The notes: generated from the letters alone by a model not told the origin. DNA of 64,000 nt from Chryseobacterium sp. SNU WT5 (GCF_007362475.1 NZ_CP041687.1:434001-498000); one strand, 5' to 3'; shown: positions 42,422 through 51,019, counted from the first letter of the stretch. Numbers and translations: made by a program.

Positions 42422-43066
42422 CTACTTGCGATTTTTATTATTTTGAAAATTCTTTCTGTTATTTTGATTTTTTGGATTATTCTGCCTCGGATTTGACTTG
42501 TTGGAGCGATTGGTTGCGTAATAAATTTTACTTTTCTCCAAAGAATCCAAAATGGTAAGGTCTAATCTATTTTTAGATAAATCTTTCAAATGGCGGAAAA
42601 TAACCTCATCCTGTACATGTTCTTTGTTGTAAACATTATAAGACTTCTTCATGTTATTGGCAATCACCTGAATCAAGGCATCTTTCTCATCACCGCTTTC
42701 CAGTTCGATCGCTTTGTCAATCAACTGCAAAATACTTTTGCCATAAAATTTGAATTCACCCTGTAGTACAGGATAATCCATTTTTTTTGGTTTCACCTGC
42801 ATTTCTTCTTCGGTGGGGATATGAAACGGAGAATCTACGTCTAAATCGTACTTGGCCAAAATAAAAAGATGGTCCCAAAGTTTATGTCTATAATTTTCTT
42901 CGTCACGAAGTTGTGGATTTCTTTGTCCCATAAAATCCACTATTGCAACGGCCATTTCATTTCTATCGTCTTTATCTTCAATTTCCTTACATCGTTCAAC
43001 AAGCTGCTGAATAATACGACCATATTCTGGCATTTGAAGTAAGGTTTTCTGTGTATTGTATTCCAT
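42422..43066 (-). CDS. DUF4290 domain protein
   Basis: The 214-residue soluble protein begins MEYNTQKTLLQMPEYGRIIQQLVERCKEI and ends in an Asn-, Arg- and Lys-rich tail (NNPKNQNNRKNFQNNKNRK). It matches the Bacteroidota DUF4290 family of unknown function, which commonly precedes murA. A TATATTTGC box at 43071-43079 lies 4 bp before the ATG, which excludes the longer in-frame extension. Its close coupling to murA hints at a link with envelope growth, but that is inference. Confidence 0.85.
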   Translation of the reverse strand: MEYNTQKTLLQMPEYGRIIQQLVERCKEIEDKDDRNEMAVAIVDFMGQRNPQLRDEENYRHKLWDHLFILAKYDLDVDSPFHIPTEEEMQVKPKKMDYPVLQGEFKFYGKSILQLIDKAIELESGDEKDALIQVIANNMKKSYNVYNKEHVQDEVIFRHLKDLSKNRLDLTILDSLEKSKIYYATNRSNKSNPRQNNPKNQNNRKNFQNNKNRK

Positions 43067-43070
43067 AATT

Positions 43071-43079
43071 GCAAATATA
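43071..43079 (-). promoter_or_regulatory. Predicted -7 box of the DUF4290-murA operon
   Basis: The minus strand reads TATATTTGC with 4 bp between box and ATG, another very short or leaderless arrangement. Confidence 0.45.
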
Positions 43080-43134
43080 TGAATTTGTTGATGTATAAAG
43101 TTTGGACCGTGATAATTTTTTGGGCGTGGCCCTT

Positions 43135-43360
43135 TCCCCAGCATACCAACCGCTCGGGTCGGTCTGCATTTTCAAAACGGGGAACTAGTTTCGATGTACA
43201 AATAAAACAAATAAAATATTGAATCAATCTTTTTTTAGGAAAACCATCATTAAAAATAAGATTCCAAAAAAAAGGATTTCTGACTACACCCTCACGCAGA
43301 TTGCGCAACGATCAAAGGTGGTCAATAAGTGAAAACTTTAGAGAAGTACAATTCTCCCTG
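43135..43360. repeat. Degenerate interspersed repeat, copy 3
   Basis: The 305-bp gap upstream of the DUF4290 gene holds CCGCTCGGGTCGGTCTGCAT, GGGAACTAGTTTCGATGTAC, and AAAAAAAAGGATTTCTGACT followed by ACCCTCACGCAGATTGCG. The CGGGTCGG and A-run-GGATTTC pieces match the copies at 21.3 and 55.9 kb. No gene is seen. Confidence 0.5.
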
Positions 43361-43371
43361 AGCGAGATTCG

Positions 43372-43782
43372 TTAGTCAACAAATTTTTTACGTTCTTCAG
43401 GTGTTGGTATTTCGCACGCTCCAGTAGCTAATTTCTTTCTATTTGCAGCTACTCTATTATAGAAAAAATCGGTAAGCACTATAGGGAAATGACGTAAAAA
43501 CGATAACAGTCTGTATTTCCCTCCAATGACCTCCGCAATTTTAAAAACCGCATGAGATTTTTGCAAGTAATATTCCTTTGGTTTCCAAAGATAAAGTGTG
43601 CTCAGTTCCTTGAGTTCGAGATTTCTCTCAATTAAGAACTCCTGTCCAAAGTCAGACTGTAATGATGCGAACAAAAAATTATTCTTGCTATCTCTTTTCA
43701 AGATCCAATGGACCCAAAAGTTGCAGAAACCACATTCGCCATCGTAGAAAACGTAATATTTGGAAGGATCTGTCGTAGTCAT
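43372..43782 (-). CDS. DCC family thiol-disulfide oxidoreductase-like protein (DUF393)
   Basis: The 136-residue protein begins with YVFYDGECGFCNFWVHWILKRD, giving the DCC motif D-G-x-C17-x2-C20 of DUF393, then FASLQSDFGQEFL and YLWKPKEYYLQKSHAVFKI. Such proteins are thought to be thioredoxin-like, but activity has rarely been shown. Its ATG overlaps the last base of the haem-binding protein gene (TAATG), so they are translationally coupled. Confidence 0.85.
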   Translation of the reverse strand: MTTTDPSKYYVFYDGECGFCNFWVHWILKRDSKNNFLFASLQSDFGQEFLIERNLELKELSTLYLWKPKEYYLQKSHAVFKIAEVIGGKYRLLSFLRHFPIVLTDFFYNRVAANRKKLATGACEIPTPEERKKFVD

Positions 43783-44279
43783 TATTTAGTTTTAAAATTA
43801 AAGTTTTGAACTTCAGCAGGTATATTATTCATAATTCGGATATCCTGCGCTACCATCTTGAAATATCTAATAACTTCATCTTTTTGGGCTTCAGTTAATT
43901 TTGCTTCCGAATGTGCGATCACATAAGAATCCATTGGCATTTTCCCTTTTTCAATCATTTCTACCGCTTCATCCAATTTATGCGCCTGTCTTTTCTTATC
44001 GTAGGTAGCAAACGTAGAAAAATTCAATTCTTTTCTTCCTTCATTAATATGATTTTCTAAAAACCAACCGAAAGGCTGTACATTTGAATACCAAGGATAT
44101 ATTGACTCATTACTGTGGCAATCGTAACAAGAATTTCTAATAATAGCTGCGGTGCTTTGAGGTGTATTTTTGATTTTCAAAAAATCGAGCTGCGGTGTCG
44201 CGACAGGATTATTCTTGTCAATTGGGAAGAATTGAATCAATATAAACGCGACAATGATAATTATCAGTAACTTTTTCAT
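43782..44279 (-). CDS. Haem-binding domain protein with one CxxCH
   Basis: The 165-residue protein has an N-terminal signal or membrane anchor (MKKLLIIIIVAFILIQFF) and one cytochrome c-type site, NSCYDCHSNES (Cys51, Cys54, His55), followed by YPWYSNVQPFGWFLENHINEG and KGKMPMDSYVIAHSEAKLT. This is the Haem_bd family, predicted periplasmic cytochrome-like proteins. The long in-frame upstream extension overlaps the divergent peroxiredoxin gene and is rejected. It is coupled to the DCC protein gene. Confidence 0.82.
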   Translation of the reverse strand: MKKLLIIIIVAFILIQFFPIDKNNPVATPQLDFLKIKNTPQSTAAIIRNSCYDCHSNESIYPWYSNVQPFGWFLENHINEGRKELNFSTFATYDKKRQAHKLDEAVEMIEKGKMPMDSYVIAHSEAKLTEAQKDEVIRYFKMVAQDIRIMNNIPAEVQNFNFKTK

Positions 44280-44389
44280 ACTACAAATTTTGTTTTGTGA
44301 AATTATAACTTTAATTTTAATTTTGAAGTATGATTGGTTGTTATAGATAATATAAATCGAAAATAATTTTTTCATTGACGAAACCTTTG

Positions 44390-44398
44390 TACTTTTGC
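44390..44398 (+). promoter_or_regulatory. Predicted -7 box of the peroxiredoxin operon
   Basis: TACTTTTGC matches TAnnTTTGC and ends 42 bp before the ATG at 44441. Confidence 0.5.
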
Positions 44399-44440
44399 AG
44401 TGTTCAAATTCGAATAAGTAATAATTTAAAATAATATAAT

Positions 44441-45076
44441 ATGTCAGTAGTAGGAAAAAAATTCCCAAATGTTGCGATTGATGCAATGTCAGAAATGGGT
44501 GATGATTTAAAAATCAACATTTTTGAAGAAACAACTAAGAACCAACAAAAAGTTCTACTTTTCTGGTATCCAAAAGATTTTACTTTTGTTTGCCCAACAG
44601 AACTTCACGCTTTTCAAGAAGCTTTAGGTGAATTCGAAAAAAGAAATACAAAAGTAATCGGTGCATCTTGTGATACTAATGAGGTTCACTTTGCATGGCT
44701 GAACACCCCAAAAGACAACGGAGGAATTGAAGGGGTTACTTATCCAATTTTAGCTGATACCCACAGACAATTGGCAAATATGCTGGGAATTGTTGATCAG
44801 GATTATGATTATGATGAGGAAGGAAATGAATCTTTCACTGGTTCTAATGTCACGTACAGAGCTACTTATTTAATCGATGAAACGGGGAAAGTATTCCACG
44901 AAGCGGTAAATGATATGCCTCTAGGAAGAAACGTGAAAGAATTTTTAAGATTGATCGATGCTTACGCTCACGTTCAGAAACATGGTGAAGTTTGTCCTGC
45001 AAACTGGGAAGAAGGTAAAGAAGCTATGCATGCAAACAGAGTTTCTACTGCAGAATATTTATCTAACCAGAAATAA
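44441..45076 (+). CDS. Typical 2-Cys peroxiredoxin
   Basis: The 211-residue peroxiredoxin (AhpC/Prx1 type) reduces peroxides. The peroxidatic Cys51 sits in DFTFVCPTELHAF and the resolving Cys185 in KHGEVCPANWEEG. VIGASCDTNEVHFAWLN and a Y-L-S-N-Q-K tail complete the pattern. It is the first gene of a three-gene operon with a thioredoxin-like protein (8 bp later) that probably reduces it. The long leader and strong -7 box suggest high expression. Confidence 0.92.
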   Translation: MSVVGKKFPNVAIDAMSEMGDDLKINIFEETTKNQQKVLLFWYPKDFTFVCPTELHAFQEALGEFEKRNTKVIGASCDTNEVHFAWLNTPKDNGGIEGVTYPILADTHRQLANMLGIVDQDYDYDEEGNESFTGSNVTYRATYLIDETGKVFHEAVNDMPLGRNVKEFLRLIDAYAHVQKHGEVCPANWEEGKEAMHANRVSTAEYLSNQK

Positions 45077-45084
45077 TTCTTCAT

Positions 45085-45393
45085 ATGTATAAAGAATTAG
45101 GAGAAGATACGCTGCAACAAATAGTTGCAGACAATGAAAAAGTAGTTGTACAGTATGGAGCAACCTGGTGTGGAAACTGTAGAATTATGAAGCCAAAGTT
45201 TAAAAAACTGGCTGCCGAAAACGAAGAAATACCATTTCTATACGTGGATGCAGAAAAATTACCAGAAAGTAGAAAACTTGCAAAAGTGGATAATTTACCT
45301 ACGTTTGCAATTTTCAAAAATGGCGAATTGGTTAATCAAGTACAATCTAATCAAGCAGAAAGTCTTATCAATCTTTTTAAAGAACTTAACTAA
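45085..45393 (+). CDS. Thioredoxin-like protein (WCGNC)
   Basis: The 102-residue thioredoxin fold has the active site ATWCGNCRIMKPKF (Cys29, Cys32) where classical thioredoxins have WCGPC, and the cis-Pro loop LPTFAIFKNGELV. The Asn in place of Pro should shift its redox potential. It lies directly after the peroxiredoxin and is its likely reductant. Its stop overlaps the start of the next gene (TAATG). Confidence 0.88.
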   Translation: MYKELGEDTLQQIVADNEKVVVQYGATWCGNCRIMKPKFKKLAAENEEIPFLYVDAEKLPESRKLAKVDNLPTFAIFKNGELVNQVQSNQAESLINLFKELN

Positions 45394-45641
45394 TGAAATT
45401 ACCTGTAATCAGACAGTTTTATCAAACGCAAACCGTGGAAAATTTAGAAAAAACTTTAGAAGTCTTGGAAGCATTTACAGAATTCCGAGGGACAACCGAA
45501 GAAGATATGAATGTTGCCGGTGAGTTAATCACCAATATTTGCGGTGCGCTGGAGGTTCACGCAAATGTGGCGAACGGAATGGCTGAAAAAGATGCCTTAA
45601 ACTCTTTTGCAAAAAAGGTTTTAGGTTCTATCGATAAATAA
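45393..45641 (+). CDS. Small protein of the peroxiredoxin operon (DUF6952-like)
   Basis: The 82-residue helical protein MKLPVIRQFYQTQTVENLEK... with TTEEDMNVAGELITNICGALEVHANVANG has one cysteine (Cys in NICGAL) and no known motif. I recall it as the flavobacterial DUF6952 family that follows peroxiredoxin and thioredoxin genes. One-base overlap with the thioredoxin-like gene shows translational coupling, so a role in peroxide reduction is likely, but unproven. Confidence 0.65.
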   Translation: MKLPVIRQFYQTQTVENLEKTLEVLEAFTEFRGTTEEDMNVAGELITNICGALEVHANVANGMAEKDALNSFAKKVLGSIDK

Positions 45642-45658
45642 GTCGAAATACAAAACAA

Positions 45659-45690
45659 GAAAAAGCGGGAATTAAAACTCCCGCTTTTTT
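45659..45690 (+). terminator. Terminator of the peroxiredoxin operon
   Basis: An AAAAGCGGGA/TCCCGCTTTT-type stem with a long A-T loop ends in six T residues, 18 bp past the last stop; it can also serve the convergent lipoprotein gene. Confidence 0.8.
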
Positions 45691-45694
45691 GCTT

Positions 45695-46177
45695 TTAATC
45701 GTCATCGCGATTTTTATACTTTTTATTGCTGTTTTTATTATACTTTTTATATTCTTTATGATTTCGATCTCTGTGATCATCACGATCGTGATCATATTTC
45801 TTCCATTGATTATTTTGTTTCTTCTGTTGTCCTTTCGCATAATCAGTCGCTTTTCCCCCATAAACTTTTTTGCCTTGTCCAGGTGGAAGGTTACGTCTGT
45901 TATTCCTTGGGTAATAAATATCCCCATTCCGGTTTCCTGTTAAAATACCTGGATTTCCATATACATCACCGGTTTTAATAACTCTACCATTTTGGTAAAC
46001 GTTCCCATTTCGGTCGCGGTACACTTCACCGCGTCTATAGACTACGCCATCATTTGCTCGGTAAACATTTCCGTTTCTATTTTGATCGTTGTTTCTGTAC
46101 GGATCCTGAACAGCGCCACAAGCTGTAACCAGAACCACTAAACCAGTACTTATTAATATTTTGAATAAATTCTTCAT
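45695..46177 (-). CDS. Repetitive basic lipoprotein
   Basis: The 160-residue protein has a lipoprotein signal with lipobox LVTAC (Cys20). Next comes a series of short beta-type repeats: NRNGNVYRANDGVVYRRGEVY, DRNGNVYQNGRVIKTGDVYG. The C-terminal third is very rich in Lys, Asp, Asn and Tyr (NQWKKYDHDRDDHRDRNHKEY). The repeats resemble the YXXXGXVY units of some Bacteroidota surface lipoproteins. I do not recognise a named family. The ATG at 46177 is preferred to an upstream in-frame start because it gives the signal peptide. Confidence 0.6.
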   Translation of the reverse strand: MKNLFKILISTGLVVLVTACGAVQDPYRNNDQNRNGNVYRANDGVVYRRGEVYRDRNGNVYQNGRVIKTGDVYGNPGILTGNRNGDIYYPRNNRRNLPPGQGKKVYGGKATDYAKGQQKKQNNQWKKYDHDRDDHRDRNHKEYKKYNKNSNKKYKNRDDD

Positions 46178-46243
46178 TGGAGATCTGTTAAATATTAAAA
46201 TGATTTCCAATATTAATGCCAACTTTTAGACGGAGTATTACTT

Positions 46244-46756
46244 CTACATTTTATTATCAGAAAGACCAACGATTTTACTTCGGCGCTCTAATAAGATAAT
46301 ATCCCGCCAAACACCTTCCATTTCTCCAATTTTTTCACGAGTTCCAACAATTCTAAATCCGTGTTTTTTGTGTATTCTGGTACTTATCTCATTCTCTGGA
46401 AAAATTCCTGCCTGCAAAGTCCAAAATTCATGTTCCTCACTATCCAAAATCAGCTTTTCCATAAGAACCGTTCCCAATCCTTTTCCTTGCACAGATCCAT
46501 CCAGATAGATACTGACTTCTGCTACCCCTTTGAAACAATCACGATTGCTAATGGGTTGTAATGCACACCAACCAACAACTTCATTATTTTCATCTTCCAA
46601 GACGAAACGGCAAACATTAAAATGTTTGGTATCCCACGCTTCCCAAGTTGGTGACACTTTATCAAAAGTGGCATTCCCGCCGTTTATTCCCTGTTGAAAT
46701 ATCTCTAAAACTTTTTCACCATCTTCAGGTTGCATTGGTCGGATTTCGTAATTCAT
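46244..46756 (-). CDS. GNAT family N-acetyltransferase
   Basis: The 170-residue acetyltransferase begins MNYEIRPMQPEDGEKVLEIFQQGINGGNATFD and has SIYLDGSVQGKGLGTVLMEKLI, the acetyl-CoA loop (V-x-G-x-G-L-G). The pattern PTWEAWDTKH and GVWRDIILLERR resembles phosphinothricin acetyltransferase (Pat/bar) and YncA-like enzymes. The substrate is not known; amino acids or toxic analogues are typical. Confidence 0.82.
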   Translation of the reverse strand: MNYEIRPMQPEDGEKVLEIFQQGINGGNATFDKVSPTWEAWDTKHFNVCRFVLEDENNEVVGWCALQPISNRDCFKGVAEVSIYLDGSVQGKGLGTVLMEKLILDSEEHEFWTLQAGIFPENEISTRIHKKHGFRIVGTREKIGEMEGVWRDIILLERRSKIVGLSDNKM

Positions 46757-46779
46757 TATGTTTTAAATTAAATTTTTTA

Positions 46780-47297
46780 TTAATATTTATGACTTTTTCT
46801 TGGAAACTTGCGACGATGACGCGTAAAACTTGTTGAGTTACTTTCTTTATCCATCGAAACAATACTAATATTTCCATCAACCTCCAGTACCGCTAACCGG
46901 ACTTGCTCCATCTTTTCAACGCCGTGTTCCCGAACTGCTTCTTCCAGTTCATCAAAGCTGACCTGTTGCTGCTTCATTTTTACATTATCGATTACTCCAT
47001 CTTTAATTAAAATTTCAGGATCAGATCCAACCAAGCTCTTTAATTTAGGATTTTTAAAAATAACTTTTTTACGATAAAATTTGCGGTAAACAAAACTAAG
47101 ACAGCAACTAAACCACCTTCTAAACTTACATTGGAACCAACCATCGCATTTTGGACTGCGTTGGAAATCAGCAAAAGCAATACAATATCACCTGCATTTA
47201 GCTGCGACAACTGGTTCTTTCCAAATATTCTAATTGCAGCAAACATAAAAAGATAGACCGCAAGACTTCTTAAAGCAACATCGAGGAAAGGATCCAT
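46780..47297 (-). pseudogene. DUF421 (YetF-like) membrane protein, frameshifted
   Basis: Two reading frames make up one DUF421 gene. The first (47297 to 47040, 85 residues) encodes the membrane part MDPFLDVALRSLAVYLFMF through LLLLISNAVQNAMVGSN. The second encodes the C-terminal DUF421 domain, with SDPEILIKDGVIDNVKMKQQQVSFDELEEAVREHGV. The frame changes near 47051-47058: with one extra A in the run of five As, a full 172-residue protein results. The same site is the heptamer T TTA AAA, so a programmed -1 shift is possible. Otherwise it is a recent mutation or a sequencing error. Confidence 0.7.
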
Positions 47298-47332
47298 TGT
47301 TTTTAATTTTATAATACAAAGTAAAGAAAATA

Positions 47333-47360
47333 AAAAAACCGAACATCACATTCGGTTTTT
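47333..47360 (-). terminator. Terminator after uvrA
   Basis: An AACCGAA/TTCGGTT stem with a CATCACA-type loop ends in a T-run on the minus strand, 20 bp beyond the uvrA stop. Confidence 0.75.
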
Positions 47361-47379
47361 GATTTCTAAAAAAATACGA

Positions 47380-50211
47380 CTATTTCAATTCTCTTTTTAA
47401 GAATTTAGCAGTTAACGATTTTTTCGATCTGGCAACTTCTTCGGGTGTTCCTTTTGCGATAATCTCTCCACCACGATAACCACCTTCTGGACCAACGTCA
47501 ATGATATGATCTGCCAATTTTATCACATCTAGATTATGCTCAATAATAATAAATGAGTTTCCTAAATCGACTAATTTATTGATTGCATCCATTAACACTT
47601 TTACATCTTCAAAATGCAAACCAGTGGTTGGCTCATCAAGAATATATAATGTATTTCCTGTTTGTCTTTTAGATAATTCTGTAGCTAATTTAATCCGCTG
47701 CGCTTCTCCACCACTTAAGGTAGTCGACTGTTGGCCAATCGTGATGTATCCTAAACCAACATCCTGCATCGTTTTTACTTTGGCATAGATCTTTGGAATC
47801 GGCTGAAAGAAATCTGTAGCTTCGTCTATTGTCATTTGTAAAACATCTGAAATTGACTTCCCTTTATAGCGAACTTCTAAAGTTTCGCGGTTAAAACGTT
47901 TTCCGTTACAGGTTTCACAATGCACATAAACATCCGGCAAGAAATTCATTTCAATCACTTTCAAGCCACCACCCTGACAAGTTTCACATCGTCCGCCTTT
48001 TACATTAAATGAAAATCTACCAGCTTTATAACCTCGAATTTTCGATTCTGGCAGTTCTGCAAATAAGTTCCGAATGTCGGTAAACATTCCTGTATATGTT
48101 GCTGGATTTGAGCGTGGTGTTCTTCCGATTGGCGTTTGATCAACATCAACAATTTTATCAATATTGTCGATTCCTTCAATTTTTTTATAAGGTAAAGGCT
48201 CTTTTACAGCTCTATAAAAATGCTGATTCAAAATCGGATATAAGGTTCCACTAATCAAAGAAGACTTGCCACTTCCCGAAATTCCAGTCACCACAACCAG
48301 CTTTCCTAATGGAATTTCAAGGTTTACATTCTTTAAATTATTTCCCGTCGCACCTTTTAAAACTAAAGATTTACCATTTCCTTCCCTCCGAACTTCTGGA
48401 ACTTCAATTTTTCTTTTCCCAGTCATATAATCTGCGGTTATGGTATCTGCTTTCAACAAATCTTTTGGTTTTCCCTGCCATAAGATCTCGCCACCAAATT
48501 TTCCGGCACGCGGACCGATATCCAAAACCTCATCAGCTTCCATGATCATGTCTTTGTCATGTTCTACGACAATAACAGAATTACCGATATCCCGAAGGTT
48601 TTTTAAAGAGGTGATTAATCTTTCATTATCTCTTTGATGCAGACCAATGGAAGGTTCATCTAAAATATAAAGAACATTGACCAATTGAGAACCAATTTGG
48701 GTGGCCAGTCGGATCCGCTGAGATTCTCCTCCAGAAAGTGTTCTTGAACTACGACTTAAACTCAGATAATCTAAACCCACATCCAACAGAAACTGTAATC
48801 TTGTTTTGATTTCTTTAAGTATCTCGTGAGCGATTATTTTATTATTCTTGCTAAATTTATCTTCAACCTGAATCAGCCAGTCTTTTAAATCGAGCAAAGA
48901 CAATGCATTGATTTCCGCAATATTCTTGCCGTCAATTTTAAAACTTAAACTGGACTCCTGTAATCTTGTTCCTTTACAATCGGGACAAGTTTCTTCGGTT
49001 GTAAAATGTCTTTCTAATAAAGTTGCCTCATAGCTTTCTTTATCTTCTATCACTTCATTAATCAACACAATAAGTCCATCAAAATTGACTTTAATTTTCT
49101 TATTGATTCCTGCATGTTTTAGATCTTTATTGATCTCTTTATGGCAACCATTATAAATATAATCCAACGCTTCTTTCGGAATATCCTTCAACGGCGTTGC
49201 TAAGGAAAGGCCATATATCTCTAAAATATTTTTAATTTGTCCCAAAACCCATTTGTTGGATTTAATATCCTCCAAAGGCAGTAAACCACCCTGATTAATT
49301 GATAATTTGGGGTTTTCAACGAAATAATCCGTATTTACTTTTTTCACGGTTCCTAAACCTTTGCAATAAGGGCAGCTTCCTTTCGGTGAGTTAAATGAAA
49401 AAGTATTTGGTTCTGGCAAAGCCAAAGAATGTCCCGTATCTGCATCCATCAAATTTTTAGAAAAATATTCGATGGTTTCTGATCCCAATTTCTGAATTCC
49501 GATCACTCCTTCACCCATTTGCAAAGTTGTTTTCAGCGACTTTTCCATTCTGGCTTCGGAAGCAGTTTCACCGATGATCCACCGATCAATTACAATATCT
49601 ATATCATGAGTTTTATACCGGTCGAGTTTTAAATCATATTCGATATCCTTGATCTCTCCATCAATTCTTGCCTGTCCGTAACCTTTCTTGGCCATTTGGA
49701 CAAAAAGCTCATGGTAATGACCTTTTCTGGAGCGAACAACTGGTGCTAAAAGCATCACTTTTTCTCCCTTGTAATTATTTTTGATCGCATCTAAAATCTG
49801 TTCTTCGGTATAACTAACCAGTCGATGTCCAGAGGTTAAGGAATAGGCATCTGAAACTCTAGCGAAAAGTAAACGCAAAAAGTCATATAATTCAGTCACC
49901 GTACCAACCGTGGATCTTGGATTTTTATTAGTTGTTTTCTGTTCGATGGCGATTACTGGTGAAAGGCCGTCGATTTTATCAACATCAGGTCTTTCTAAAC
50001 CACCCAAAAACTGTCTGGCGTATGCAGAGAACGTTTCAATGTATCTTCTTTGTCCTTCGGCGAATATGGTATCAAACGCTAAGGAGGATTTACCACTGCC
50101 TGAAAGTCCCGTGATCACAACTAATTCATTGCGGGGAATCTTGACATCGATATTTTTTAAATTATGTTCACGTGCGCCGTAAACTTCAATATATTCTTTT
50201 TCGTCTTTCAT
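47380..50211 (-). CDS. uvrA: Excinuclease ABC subunit A
   Basis: The 943-residue damage-recognition ATPase of nucleotide excision repair is complete. Two ABC ATPase halves are seen: VVITGLSGSGKSSLAFDTIF and VVVTGISGSGKSSLISGTLY (Walker A), with LSGGESQRIRLA and LSGGEAQRIKLA signatures and the ILDEPS/ILDEPTTGLH Walker B segments. Zinc-finger cysteines occur in CPYCKGLG, CPDCKGTR, CETCQGGG and CETCNGK. The ATG at 50211 is chosen over an upstream TTG; a TATTTTTGC box lies at 50246-50254. The neighbours do not include uvrB. Confidence 0.96.
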   Translation of the reverse strand: MKDEKEYIEVYGAREHNLKNIDVKIPRNELVVITGLSGSGKSSLAFDTIFAEGQRRYIETFSAYARQFLGGLERPDVDKIDGLSPVIAIEQKTTNKNPRSTVGTVTELYDFLRLLFARVSDAYSLTSGHRLVSYTEEQILDAIKNNYKGEKVMLLAPVVRSRKGHYHELFVQMAKKGYGQARIDGEIKDIEYDLKLDRYKTHDIDIVIDRWIIGETASEARMEKSLKTTLQMGEGVIGIQKLGSETIEYFSKNLMDADTGHSLALPEPNTFSFNSPKGSCPYCKGLGTVKKVNTDYFVENPKLSINQGGLLPLEDIKSNKWVLGQIKNILEIYGLSLATPLKDIPKEALDYIYNGCHKEINKDLKHAGINKKIKVNFDGLIVLINEVIEDKESYEATLLERHFTTEETCPDCKGTRLQESSLSFKIDGKNIAEINALSLLDLKDWLIQVEDKFSKNNKIIAHEILKEIKTRLQFLLDVGLDYLSLSRSSRTLSGGESQRIRLATQIGSQLVNVLYILDEPSIGLHQRDNERLITSLKNLRDIGNSVIVVEHDKDMIMEADEVLDIGPRAGKFGGEILWQGKPKDLLKADTITADYMTGKRKIEVPEVRREGNGKSLVLKGATGNNLKNVNLEIPLGKLVVVTGISGSGKSSLISGTLYPILNQHFYRAVKEPLPYKKIEGIDNIDKIVDVDQTPIGRTPRSNPATYTGMFTDIRNLFAELPESKIRGYKAGRFSFNVKGGRCETCQGGGLKVIEMNFLPDVYVHCETCNGKRFNRETLEVRYKGKSISDVLQMTIDEATDFFQPIPKIYAKVKTMQDVGLGYITIGQQSTTLSGGEAQRIKLATELSKRQTGNTLYILDEPTTGLHFEDVKVLMDAINKLVDLGNSFIIIEHNLDVIKLADHIIDVGPEGGYRGGEIIAKGTPEEVARSKKSLTAKFLKRELK

Positions 50212-50245
50212 TGTAATGTTCCAAAATTTCAATTTTTGGAATTCT

Positions 50246-50254
50246 GCAAAAATA
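50246..50254 (-). promoter_or_regulatory. Predicted -7 box of uvrA
   Basis: The minus strand reads TATTTTTGC, 34 bp before the uvrA ATG. Confidence 0.45.
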
Positions 50255-50816
50255 CGGAATTTTTTATGGGATATTTATCAGACAAAATATCTTCCAATTA
50301 AAAATGGAGAAACTATTTAATCATATAAAACATTGTTAGACACTTCTGTTCAGAATTAATTTCAAATAAATTTGATGAATGTACATGATTAAAGAAACAC
50401 TCACAGACCTTAAATAAAATGAAGGATCAACGGACATTTACAGCATCAAACACATTGCCGAAGCAATCTAAATAGTTAAAAATAACAAAAGTGCAAAATC
50501 TTCAAAGTCAATTACAAAATAAAATCAACGATCAAATATTGAAAAGCCGAAATTATTTCTTGTAACGCGGTGGTCGCTTAGTATCTGCAGGCAAAGAATA
50601 ACTTCGGAATATGAATGAAACATTTAGCTCTTCGTCTACATTTATGTTTAATAATTCTTTAATCAACTTATTATTTTGTCCAATGGGATAGAAAAATGAA
50701 TTAAAATTAAAATATAGAGTAGTAAATATTTAAGATAATGATAAAGATTCTATAAAATTTATAATGATTTTTTTTAAAAACTAGATATTTTTTTTCCAGA
50801 AGACTATTGATTTTAT
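50255..50816. other. Gene-free gap with one coding remnant
   Basis: This AT-rich stretch between the tRNA and uvrA has no intact gene. On the minus strand a frame ending at 50553 reads ...NKLIKELLNINVDEELNVSF, then IFRSYSLPADTKRPPRYKK and a stop, about 60 codons with no ATG in frame. It looks like the C-terminal end of a lost protein. The remaining sequence gave no recognisable signal. Confidence 0.35.
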
Positions 50817-50855
50817 TAAAAAGAAAATGAGTTATAGATTTTCTATAACTCATCT
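50817..50855 (-). terminator. Terminator of the tRNA-Ala gene
   Basis: GAGTTATAGA/TCTATAACTC is a perfect 10-bp stem followed on the minus strand by TTTTCTTTTT, just beyond the tRNA 3' end. Confidence 0.75.
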
Positions 50856-50863
50856 TTATTATG

Positions 50864-50937
50864 TGGAGGATATCGGGATCGAACCGACCACCTCTTGACT
50901 GCCAGTCAAACGCTCTAGCCAGATGAGCTAATCCCCC
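50864..50937 (-). tRNA. tRNA-Ala (anticodon GGC)
   Basis: The minus strand folds as a cloverleaf: acceptor GGGGGAT with ATCCTCC, giving the G3:U70 pair that specifies alanine; D-arm GCTC/GAGC; anticodon loop CTGGCAG with anticodon GGC; T-loop GTTCGATCC. The discriminator is A and CCA is not encoded. A terminator follows. A hypothetical reading frame across this tRNA is spurious. Confidence 0.95.
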
Positions 50938-51019
50938 ATTTTGGGTGCTGAATTTTACGATGTAAATTTCAGATTTGCAATGATACAAATTTTTGTGATT
51001 TAAAAGCAATATTTTGGCT

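Noticed and set aside
44280..44486. Long N-terminal extension of the haem-binding protein
   Set aside because: It overlaps the start and promoter of the divergent peroxiredoxin gene; the ATG at 44279 gives a clear signal peptide.
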